A stretch of 64,000 nucleotides of DNA from an uncultured Methylophaga sp. (GTDB lineage Bacteria > Pseudomonadota > Gammaproteobacteria > GCF-002020875), in contig CALEHW010000014.1 in the NCBI GenBank assembly GCA_937877715.1, forward strand, positions 39,574 to 103,573, in the 5' to 3' direction. The position numbers and the translations under genes are program-made. This document shows, piece by piece, positions 20,183 through 28,235 of this stretch; position 1 is the first letter of the stretch, and each line of letters opens with the position of its first letter. Below the pieces are notes generated by a model. The model saw only the letters and a list, made by a program, of their open reading frames with translations. It ran no database searches and had not been told where the DNA came from.

Positions 20183-20700
20183 AATTTCTCAATCTTCTCG
20201 ATCATCTCAGGTATTGCCTGTTGCACAGAGCGATCATCTGTATCGACCACAAGATCAGCAATCTCACGATAGAGTGGATCACGCTCTGTAAGTAGCTGTT
20301 GCAGCCGCTCTTTTGGGTTTTTGGTCTGCAGCAGCGGACGGTTACGATCCAGACGGGTACGTTTGTAGAGCTGATCAACGGTGGCATTGAGGTAGATGAC
20401 GATGCCGCGGGCTGCCAGCCATCTGCGATTTTCAGCATTCAATACGGCGCCTCCACCAGTTGCCAGCGTGATCCCCTTTTTTCTGGTCAGTTCATCAATG
20501 ACGGCGCTTTCGCGATCGCGAAAGCCCTGCTCACCCTCAATATCAAAAATCGTGGGGATGGAGACTCCGGTGCGCTTCTCGATCTCATGGTCGCTATCGA
20601 GAAACTCCTTACCCATCGACTCGGCCAACCGTCTGCCGATGGTTGATTTTCCTGCACCCATCAACCCGACTAGGAAGATGTTTTTTGTTGTTCTGCTCAA
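20179..20700 (-). CDS. aroK: Shikimate kinase
   Basis: 173 aa; [36 protein letters not shown]. Confidence 0.97.
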   Translation of the reverse strand: MSRTTKNIFLVGLMGAGKSTIGRRLAESMGKEFLDSDHEIEKRTGVSIPTIFDIEGEQGFRDRESAVIDELTRKKGITLATGGGAVLNAENRRWLAARGIVIYLNATVDQLYKRTRLDRNRPLLQTKNPKERLQQLLTERDPLYREIADLVVDTDDRSVQQAIPEMIEKIEKL

Positions 20701-22481
20701 GGTTGTGACTCTACCTTTTTTCTCATGTCGTTATTTTGCGGGAGGATGGATGGGGTAATGAAGATGAGAAGTTCCCCCTTGCCATCAGCCGCACTCTGGC
20801 TCCGGAAGAGGTTGCCTATTATCGGAAGATCGGCCAGCAGGGGCACTCTGTTCTCGGAGCGGGCTTTACGCTCCTCATAGATACCACCAATCACCAGGGT
20901 CTCGCCATCCTCCATCATCACCTGTGTCTTCACCTCCCGGGTATCGACACTGGGTTCACATCCGCCGCAAAGGATAGCACCAACTGCATCTTTTTTAACC
21001 TGTAGCGTAAGGATAATTCGTTGTCCCGGGGTTATTCTCGGGGTAACCCGCAGCTCCATCACGGCGTCCTTGAAGTTGATATCGGTTCCGCCACTCAGTG
21101 TATCTGAGCGATAGGGGATCTGCACCCCCTGTTGTATAACGGCCTCATATCCATCGGAGGTGATGATGCGGGGGTTGGCGATGATCTCGGTCTTCCCGTC
21201 AGCCTGGGCAGCCGAGAGCTCCAGGTCGATCAGAGTACCGGTTGCCAGTTTCGCCAGAGTCAGCCCAATACGACCTGTCGGGCTGGCCACCGGCAGATTT
21301 ACCGCAAGTCGACTGTTGCTGCCGGATGTTGTCGGGGTGATTCCGGAGAGTGCACTATCCGCCGCCTCGCTACTACCGGAGAGCGAGAATCCCCAGCTCT
21401 GCTGGGTATTTTCGAGATGGGTGATACCAAGTCGTGCCCCCAGTTCATGGCTGAAGTCATTAGCTGCGATGACAATTCTGGATTCGATCAGTACCTGTCT
21501 GGAGGGGGTATCCAGCTGTTCAATCAGGGCACGAATCTGCTGCAACTTCTCTTCGCTCTCCTGAATCAGCAGTGAGTTGGTGCGCTCATCAACCCCCAGC
21601 ACCCCGTTCATTGATAGCAGTGGATTTTTCTGGTCACTCTCCAGGGTCCTTTTTAGTTCGGCAGCGTGAGCGTAGTGGAGCTGGATAATCTCGGTCCTCA
21701 TCTCCGGGGGCGGGGATTCTAGCAGGGCAGCAGGGGAGGGTGGTGGCAGGCCAGCCTCCGGTTCATCTTGTGGAGCACTAACGACGAGGACTCCATTCTG
21801 CTCCGTGAGCCTCAGATTGTGTTGTGTAATCAGCAGATCGAAAGCCTCTCTCCAGTGCACCTGCTGTAGATAGAGGGAGGTGGTGCCGGTGATATCACCG
21901 TTAAGAATAAGGTTCTGTCGGGCCTGACTCGTGATCTTCCTGAGGGCATCAGCAACACTCTCTCCCTCCAGTGAGATGGTGATAATGCCATACTCTGCTG
22001 ATGGCAGGCTGGGGGCAAGAGATTTATCTTTCCGGAACAGAGACAACTGTAGTGTGTGACCATTGTGGTGGAATCGGTAGAGTAGGGGGTGTTGCATGGC
22101 AATAACCATCCGTATCCTCTCTCCGTCAGAGGCAAAGGCAATCTTCTGTAGCGGCTCTGGCAGTAGTGAGGGTAGTGACGGGACACCATCCATGGTTGCC
22201 TGGAGATCAACCACCAGCCGTTCCGGCTGATGGATCGAGAACGGCTTTGGAGTGGGCGCTGTTCTATCAAACCGTAGCAATAGGGTGGTGATATGGTGCT
22301 CTGCTGGTGGCGCATCCTCACCCTCTGTCAGAGGGGCAGTAGATAGCTCGATTTTTTGTAGAGTGGCCCGCGCACCCTCTCTGGCCACTGTGTCGACTGT
22401 GGGTGCGAGCAGAAGAAGGGCTGCTGCCAGTATTGCAATTGTGTGATGCAGGGGGAGAGGTGAAGATGGTAGAGACGACAT
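20697..22481 (-). CDS. pilQ: Type IV pilus secretin PilQ
   Basis: 594 aa; AMIN-like N-terminus, secretin N0/N1 domains, VPLLADLPIIGNLFRSQSAADGKGELLIFITPSIL. Confidence 0.92.
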   Translation of the reverse strand: MSSLPSSPLPLHHTIAILAAALLLLAPTVDTVAREGARATLQKIELSTAPLTEGEDAPPAEHHITTLLLRFDRTAPTPKPFSIHQPERLVVDLQATMDGVPSLPSLLPEPLQKIAFASDGERIRMVIAMQHPLLYRFHHNGHTLQLSLFRKDKSLAPSLPSAEYGIITISLEGESVADALRKITSQARQNLILNGDITGTTSLYLQQVHWREAFDLLITQHNLRLTEQNGVLVVSAPQDEPEAGLPPPSPAALLESPPPEMRTEIIQLHYAHAAELKRTLESDQKNPLLSMNGVLGVDERTNSLLIQESEEKLQQIRALIEQLDTPSRQVLIESRIVIAANDFSHELGARLGITHLENTQQSWGFSLSGSSEAADSALSGITPTTSGSNSRLAVNLPVASPTGRIGLTLAKLATGTLIDLELSAAQADGKTEIIANPRIITSDGYEAVIQQGVQIPYRSDTLSGGTDINFKDAVMELRVTPRITPGQRIILTLQVKKDAVGAILCGGCEPSVDTREVKTQVMMEDGETLVIGGIYEERKARSENRVPLLADLPIIGNLFRSQSAADGKGELLIFITPSILPQNNDMRKKVESQP

Positions 22482-22595
22482 AATTCTGGCAACTGACTTG
22501 GCACCATGGATCGGTTTGGTTAGGGATGTTATCGTATCAACTGGTACAAGGTTAGATGTGTCATATTGTTACAGGGCTGATGGATTGAGTATTTA

Positions 22596-23168
22596 ATGTC
22601 TGGTTCACGCTATTCACCATGGAGATTGCGCCAGTTTCGCCAGATCTTTTACGCTGGCGGAGTTTTTGCGTATCCAACCGAGTCAGTCTACGGTCTGGGG
22701 TGTGATCCGTGGAATCATGAGGCAGTCTCTGATCTGCTGGAGATCAAGAGTAGAGATCCGGCAAACGGGTTAATCCTTATTGCCTCCAGCGTGGAACAAC
22801 TAGCTCCGTTCGTCTCACTGCACAATCGGCAGGATTGGGAGATGGTGACAGAGGCCCGGGACCGGGCCACCACCTGGATTGTTCCCTCCTCGGAGGAGAC
22901 ACCATGGTGGATCAAGGGGGTGCATCAGAGTGTTGCGGTGCGAATTACCGGATTTTCTCCAGTGGTTCAACTCTGCAGCAGTGTCAGTTCAGCGCTGGTA
23001 TCTACCAGCGCCAACCTCTCCGGATATCCCGCCCTGAGAGATGCTGTCTCAGTGAGACGATCCCTTGGAAAACAGCTGGATATGTTGTTGTCAGGAGAGA
23101 CTGGTGGTGCATTTGGTCCCAGTGAGATTCGTGAACTCTACTCCGATAGGGTGGTTCGAGGGGGGTAA
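22596..23168 (+). CDS. tsaC: Threonylcarbamoyl-AMP synthase (Sua5/YrdC/TsaC)
   Basis: 190 aa; GGVFAYPTESVYGLGCDPWN, STSANLSGYPALRD. Confidence 0.93.
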   Translation: MSGSRYSPWRLRQFRQIFYAGGVFAYPTESVYGLGCDPWNHEAVSDLLEIKSRDPANGLILIASSVEQLAPFVSLHNRQDWEMVTEARDRATTWIVPSSEETPWWIKGVHQSVAVRITGFSPVVQLCSSVSSALVSTSANLSGYPALRDAVSVRRSLGKQLDMLLSGETGGAFGPSEIRELYSDRVVRGG

Positions 23169-23249
23169 TCAAGAGGGTTGGTGGAGACAAAAATCGTCTC
23201 ACAGTGTATCATCATGACATTCATTGAGCGAGACGGCGCAGGAGTGGAG

Positions 23250-23840
23250 ATGCTTCATACAATCAAAGAGGTTTGTGAACTGACGGGAAAGAGCCGTTCC
23301 AGCATCTACCGGATGTTCAGTCGTGGGGATCTCACCTACAGCGTGGGAAAGGATGGAAAACGACGTGTAGAGACCTCTGAGATACTGCGTGTTTTTGATG
23401 ATGTAAATTTCAATGACTCATCTACCCTTGCCGAGCCTGCAGATATTCCGTCCAGCCCCGCATCCGGGGGGGATCCATATGTGACCGCAAGGGAGCTTAC
23501 AGATCTGAGAGGGTTGATTCACGATCTAAAGTCAGAGTTGGATGAGATTCGTGACGATAATCGACGCTTGTTACGTCTGTTGGAGTATCAGATGGTCGAC
23601 TCCCCCCGGCAACAGAGTACACCTCAACCGGAGGTTAGTGGAGCAGCATACAAAGAGGAGGCAGCCCCAGTCACAGAGGTGGCTGAGCAGGGGGGGAAGG
23701 CCTATCGTCAGCAACGAGCCGAGCAGTCTCGCCCTCTACCACAGGGTAGTATGGCAGCTCCGACAGCATCCGGTCTTCTGGGTGAGCTTGGGGTCTGGCT
23801 GAAGAATTTCTTCTTCGGTGAGTGGCAAAAACGCCACTAG
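23250..23840 (+). CDS. HTH protein with coiled-coil and low-complexity tail, plasmid-replication/partition-like
   Basis: Start re-assigned to MLHTIKEVCELTGKSRSSIYRMFSRGDLTYSVGKDGKRRVETSEILRVF (MerR-like HTH); central coiled coil; hydrophobic C-terminus LGVWLKNFFFGEWQKRH. Confidence 0.65.
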   Translation: MLHTIKEVCELTGKSRSSIYRMFSRGDLTYSVGKDGKRRVETSEILRVFDDVNFNDSSTLAEPADIPSSPASGGDPYVTARELTDLRGLIHDLKSELDEIRDDNRRLLRLLEYQMVDSPRQQSTPQPEVSGAAYKEEAAPVTEVAEQGGKAYRQQRAEQSRPLPQGSMAAPTASGLLGELGVWLKNFFFGEWQKRH

Positions 23841-23862
23841 AAGTACATTTTTGTATAGAGAC

Positions 23863-24210
23863 CTAGTGCACCAGCTTAAAGGTGTTGTTGCCGGCGGCAG
23901 CCATCTGCGGGCAGAACAGCTCTCGGATCTTGGCAATGAGCGGTAGCATCTCGGTGGTTCTGACTGAGCAGTAGACCTTGTTGTGGACCCGTCTTGAGTG
24001 GACAATACCGGCCTTCCTCAGCACCTCCAGATGTTGTGAGATATTGCTCTGTGTACTGCCGGCATGTTCTAGGATCTCGTTTACGATTCGCTCCTGCTCA
24101 CCGAGAAAACAGAGAATCTTCAGTCTGGTTGGGTGGCTGATTGCCTGCAATGCTGTAGAGATAAGTTGAATCTCTCCCTTGCTGGATGGTAAATCAAGCT
24201 CCTGTCTCAT
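23863..24210 (-). CDS. ArsR-family transcriptional regulator (possibly BigR/SqrR-like)
   Basis: 115 aa winged HTH: LQAISHPTRLKILCFLGEQERIVNEILEHAGSTQSNISQHLEVLRKAGIVHSRR; Cys in ILCFL and in ELFCPQM. Confidence 0.88.
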   Translation of the reverse strand: MRQELDLPSSKGEIQLISTALQAISHPTRLKILCFLGEQERIVNEILEHAGSTQSNISQHLEVLRKAGIVHSRRVHNKVYCSVRTTEMLPLIAKIRELFCPQMAAAGNNTFKLVH

Positions 24211-24277
24211 CTATCCTCCTCCTTTACAACAGTGTGCAGTATTTTGAGCACTTTTTGTTTTTTAACTAGCCATTTAG

Positions 24278-24613
24278 TTACATATTGATGCAGCACTTGA
24301 CGTCATACTTCTCTTCGATATATCTGGCGAGAACTCTCTGCTGCTCCATGGAGAGCTGAACACAGAGCAGAATCAGCTGCGCTAATCCATCATCCTCGGA
24401 GTAGAAGAAGGCAACAGGCACCTTGAGTGCAGTTGATAGCCTGGCGATTGTCTGATCACTTGGGCGGTGACGATTGTTCTCGTACTGATTGATGCGTGGG
24501 CTGGCGGTCGCAAGGTCGATGCCAATCGCTAGCCCCAACTGTTTCTGTGACAGTTTAAGTTGCTGACGTGCTTGTTTCAGCCGTTTGCCAAAGACTATCC
24601 GTTGGCTGCGCAT
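24278..24613 (-). CDS. XRE-family HTH transcriptional regulator
   Basis: 111 aa; GKRLKQARQQLKLSQKQLGLAIGIDLATASPRINQYENNRHRPSDQTIARLSTALKVPVAFFY. Confidence 0.88.
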   Translation of the reverse strand: MRSQRIVFGKRLKQARQQLKLSQKQLGLAIGIDLATASPRINQYENNRHRPSDQTIARLSTALKVPVAFFYSEDDGLAQLILLCVQLSMEQQRVLARYIEEKYDVKCCINM

Positions 24614-24811
24614 GATCTAGTTAGTGACATTGTAGATGGTTCCCCCCAAAAGTAACTCGAACCAGACTGAGTTCTTTCCCGCCTTGTTATAATGTAGGCA
24701 CTTTATGTGGAACCACAAGCAAAAACAATTAAGTAAAACTTAATGCTGGCTATGGACATCGGTAAGGAGCGTGGCCGATGGGAGCACAGCTGGTGGGTGG
24801 CTGTATGAAGT

Positions 24812-24833
24812 TGGTGGGCCTACTTGGACTTGA
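24812..24833. repeat. Putative att site: 22-bp copy of the tRNA-Ile2(CAT) 3' end
   Basis: TGGTGGGCCTACTTGGACTTGA identical to 28144-28165. Confidence 0.85.
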
Positions 24834-24898
24834 TCGGCGAAGCCGAGACGGCCAGAGGCCGCCCGAAGGGTGAACACATAGTGTTCATCCACCAGCTG

Positions 24899-25222
24899 TT
24901 ATCCAGACCTGATAGGAGCACAGCTGTTGGGTGGAGATGGTATCCTCGATACAACCTTCTTCCTCGCCGGCTGCTTTTGTGGTGTGGTTTCCGCCGCCAG
25001 TGCGTGCATCTCCTCAAGAAATGACTTGCTGTCTCCAAGGTCGTAGCATCTGCGTTTACTCTCTGATGGTTGTACAATCCCCTCAGCCAGCAACACCGCC
25101 AGCAAAAAGGCCGGGCTGTTCGCCGACATTCCCTTGAAGAACGGATGGGGGACTCCTTCTCGGTCGGTAGTTTTTCGCTTGCGATCTTTGTCGATCAGGA
25201 TGGTTATTTTTCTCGGGGTCAT
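24899..25222 (-). CDS. Hypothetical protein of the island
   Basis: 107 aa ORF (MTPRKITILIDKDRKRKTTDREGVPHPFFKGMSANSPAFLLAVLLAEGIVQPSESKRRCYDLGD...); C-terminus runs into repeat sequence next to the att site. Confidence 0.45.
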   Translation of the reverse strand: MTPRKITILIDKDRKRKTTDREGVPHPFFKGMSANSPAFLLAVLLAEGIVQPSESKRRCYDLGDSKSFLEEMHALAAETTPQKQPARKKVVSRIPSPPNSCAPIRSG

Positions 25223-25243
25223 GGGTGTCTCTTTAGTTCGGAC

Positions 25244-25280
25244 AAAAAAAGCCCCAGAGGCCGAGTGACCTGCGGGGCTG
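25244..25280 (-). terminator. Rho-independent terminator downstream of the autotransporter gene
   Basis: Minus strand AGCCCCGCAGGTCACTCGGCCTCTGGGGCTTTTTTT hairpin + U-run. Confidence 0.8.
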
Positions 25281-25305
25281 AGTGTAGTGATTTTGGAGAG
25301 CTTTT

Positions 25306-27669
25306 TTACAGGGCAACTTTTAGGCTGAATGCACCGGAAATCTCGGCATCCTCACCTCTACTGGATCGCATGAGTGATCCGGAAAGAAACATCTCTTTGT
25401 CTAGTTGGTAGTCGATCTCAGCTCCAACTCTCAACCAGTCGGATCGGTTTTCTGCTCCAGGAATGGAGAATGGAAACATGTCGATGACTTCTCCACTGAA
25501 TGCAGCCCCTCTCCGGTCGAATCGATGAACTTCTTCCGCAATCCCTCGGATGGTGGTTTTAGAGTTGAGTATGTTTTCCGCGATGATTCCGATCCGGCTC
25601 TCTCTGCTTGTATGGGATTGTGGATCGAAGCGTGCGGGGAATCCTCCGGTGGTTTCTGTGTATCCATCGACGTCTGTGTTGGTGATCGTGTATTCAATTT
25701 TTGGAGTGATAGTGGTGTTGTCGATTGTGTAGAGATCACGCCAATCAATTCTTCCACGGATGGCTGTGGCCTTAATGGAGGTGCTTCCTTTGGAGAGATC
25801 TTCGCTTCCCGCATTGAGGTAACCTCTGTTGATGTCTGCATCCCAGTTTCCATGCAATACTGTAGCTGAGAGTAGCATGGGGCTTTCCAGTAGCTGGTGA
25901 TCCAGTTCCACCAGCAGGTACTTTCCGTCAATGTCGCTGCTACCAGAGTAGTCGAGTGCCTGATCAACTCTGCTTTTCCCTATTCCAATTCCGACTCGTG
26001 TATTGCTCTGAAAATCCACACAGGCACCTGTCTCCACAAGATGGGAGTCAGCTTTCTTAGATTGGTAATTGGCGAAGTCTCCATTGATCCATGCGCATTG
26101 ATCTTTGTTGAGCCTTTTTTGTGCAAGGAGGGGTTGGTGATGTGCTCCGTGTAGGGCGATGGAAGGGAGGGAGGAGGAGACTTGTGGAATTGAAGCGGTT
26201 GTTGTGAAGCTGTTTGTGAAGTCATTAATTGTGATGAAGCCGCGTTCACCTGTGGCCACCCAAGGTCCCCACACTTCAACTGTAGTTTCCTCCTCTGTGA
26301 CAAGAGCATTATTACCAATAATGACGGTCCCATTATCATTTACACCGGCTGGACTTTGAAGGATTATGTTTTCTGGTAAAGAATAGCCGTTGTCTGCGAG
26401 CCACTCACCTATCGATTGCATTCCTTCTGTCTCATTCCATCGAAATGCTTCGTTTGTAAGGGAAACATAATTGGTTGTGTTCAGGAGTTCAATCGGCTGA
26501 CTTGAAGACCCGATGACTACACTGCCATCCGGCGTAATACCTGTAGCAATACTATAGGTGTCTTCTTTGTGTAGGTGTCCAAGGGGCAGCATATTAGCAT
26601 TGGTTTTCCAGATGACGGCTTCTCCTGTGAGGGCATTGGCAAGATCACCAATAGAGATAAGATGTTCATCTGCTGATGCAACTGTTCCCACAACAGTGCT
26701 ACCATCTGCATTAGTTGCAATTGCAGTACTGAATAAATGATTTTCAGGTGATCCCAGATTTACGAGTCCACTGTCTTCAGTCCACCGAAATGCTCTGCAT
26801 GATAAGAAGTTGCTGCCTCTACTGAAACCAACAGCCACCTTGCCATCTCCACTGACGTCAAGTGCACTGCTGGAGGTGTCACCAGGGAGTTTTCCAAGTC
26901 CAACAAAACCTGTAGGCTCTGTCCAGATAAAAGCTTCTCGTGTTTCTTGATCTACAGGGGAAGCATTATTTTCATCATTCACAAACTCACCTACGATTAC
27001 AGAACCATCTGAACTTAACGTGGTTGCCCTGCTATAAAAACTCCAATTGTCAGGTTTATTCAAAGAAACAAGTCCTGTAGGCTCAGTCCATCGAAAAGCT
27101 TCTTTACCTTGGCTGGTTGAGCTCATTCCAATTAATGTTAAACCGTCACCACTAACCCCGGTTAAAATCTGGCTAGTGTAGCTTTCTGGTAAGAGAACAG
27201 AGTTTTCAACCACAAAGTCACCGGTTAATATGCGTGGATGATCTGTATCTTCAAGGAAAAATGACTGAGATTTGTTGTTTCGATCCCAGATGACCATTCT
27301 ATCTCTTGAGTTGATTGATAAATTTGTAGCTGAATAACCGTCTAGGTTCGGGGAGAAAACAAGGTTATTTTCATTAATCTCGTAAGATGAGAATGTATCC
27401 CTAAAACTAATAGTGCCGTCATCCGAAGAATAATCTGGGGGCGTGGTTCTGGTAGCGCCTCCTGCAATTGTGGGTGCATCAACAAACAGAGATTGGTTAT
27501 CTGCAATTATGAGAGTAGTGCTCCCTATAATTGTTGTCCCGTCACCACTTATGGCTGTAAGGTTAGATCCAGTATTGCCTTTGTTAATAACCGTAAATCT
27601 CATCCCATCACCAACAGTCACGTCAGCCATTCCTGCGCATGACCACACAGTCATTGCAGGCAAAAGCAT
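25306..27669 (-). CDS. HAF-repeat autotransporter-type outer membrane protein
   Basis: 787 aa; repeated units such as EAFRWTEPTGLVSL...DGSVIVGEF, AFRWTEDSGLVNLGS...DGSTVVG; C-terminal beta-barrel-like region ending GAFSLKVAL. Confidence 0.8.
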   Translation of the reverse strand: MLLPAMTVWSCAGMADVTVGDGMRFTVINKGNTGSNLTAISGDGTTIIGSTTLIIADNQSLFVDAPTIAGGATRTTPPDYSSDDGTISFRDTFSSYEINENNLVFSPNLDGYSATNLSINSRDRMVIWDRNNKSQSFFLEDTDHPRILTGDFVVENSVLLPESYTSQILTGVSGDGLTLIGMSSTSQGKEAFRWTEPTGLVSLNKPDNWSFYSRATTLSSDGSVIVGEFVNDENNASPVDQETREAFIWTEPTGFVGLGKLPGDTSSSALDVSGDGKVAVGFSRGSNFLSCRAFRWTEDSGLVNLGSPENHLFSTAIATNADGSTVVGTVASADEHLISIGDLANALTGEAVIWKTNANMLPLGHLHKEDTYSIATGITPDGSVVIGSSSQPIELLNTTNYVSLTNEAFRWNETEGMQSIGEWLADNGYSLPENIILQSPAGVNDNGTVIIGNNALVTEEETTVEVWGPWVATGERGFITINDFTNSFTTTASIPQVSSSLPSIALHGAHHQPLLAQKRLNKDQCAWINGDFANYQSKKADSHLVETGACVDFQSNTRVGIGIGKSRVDQALDYSGSSDIDGKYLLVELDHQLLESPMLLSATVLHGNWDADINRGYLNAGSEDLSKGSTSIKATAIRGRIDWRDLYTIDNTTITPKIEYTITNTDVDGYTETTGGFPARFDPQSHTSRESRIGIIAENILNSKTTIRGIAEEVHRFDRRGAAFSGEVIDMFPFSIPGAENRSDWLRVGAEIDYQLDKEMFLSGSLMRSSRGEDAEISGAFSLKVAL

Positions 27670-27712
27670 ATTCCTGATCCGCGTACAAAAAATAGTTATT
27701 CACTCATTAATA

Positions 27713-27797
27713 GTGTCACCTTGACACCAGAATCCTACGCCCGTTTCTGACACCATGCCAGTGTCTTTTAATTACGGGATGTTACAAATGGGTGTCA
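27713..27797. promoter_or_regulatory. Cluster of GTGTCA/TGACAC half-sites between the autotransporter and RHH genes
   Basis: GTGTCA 27713-27718, TGACAC 27722-27727 (perfect IR, 3-nt spacer), TGACAC 27748-27753, GTGTCt 27761-27766, GTGTCA 27792-27797. Confidence 0.5.
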
Positions 27798-28039
27798 CAG
27801 ATGAGAGCGTTCGCATCACGCTACGTCTTCCGGAAAAGGTGAGAGATTCCCTGCTGCTTTCCGCCAGAGCCAATCGCCGCAGTATGAACAGCGAGATTGT
27901 CTCCGCACTGGAGAGCCACAGCCACCCCACGAACATTTCCGACGGTGGCACTATGGAGGAACTATTACAGAACTGTAGGAGGCTGTCGGAGGAGAGTGTG
28001 GGAGTGGTGGTGGAATTGACCCGACTGCTGCGTCGGTGA
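27755..28039 (+). CDS. Arc-like ribbon-helix-helix DNA-binding protein
   Basis: Core MGVTDESVRITLRLPEKVRDSLLLSARANRRSMNSEIVSALE (Arc-type RHH); start may be 27788. Confidence 0.8.
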   Translation: MPVSFNYGMLQMGVTDESVRITLRLPEKVRDSLLLSARANRRSMNSEIVSALESHSHPTNISDGGTMEELLQNCRRLSEESVGVVVELTRLLRR

Positions 28040-28143
28040 GGCTGGCTATGCAGAGACCAAAGGACTGTCTATATCGAAAAATCCTTTAGTCCCAAAAATA
28101 CAAAAAGACCGACCAGAAAGTACAGTCTTTTCATGCGGTTACA

Positions 28144-28220
<77 letters not shown>

Positions 28221-28235
28221 GTAATAGATAGGAAG

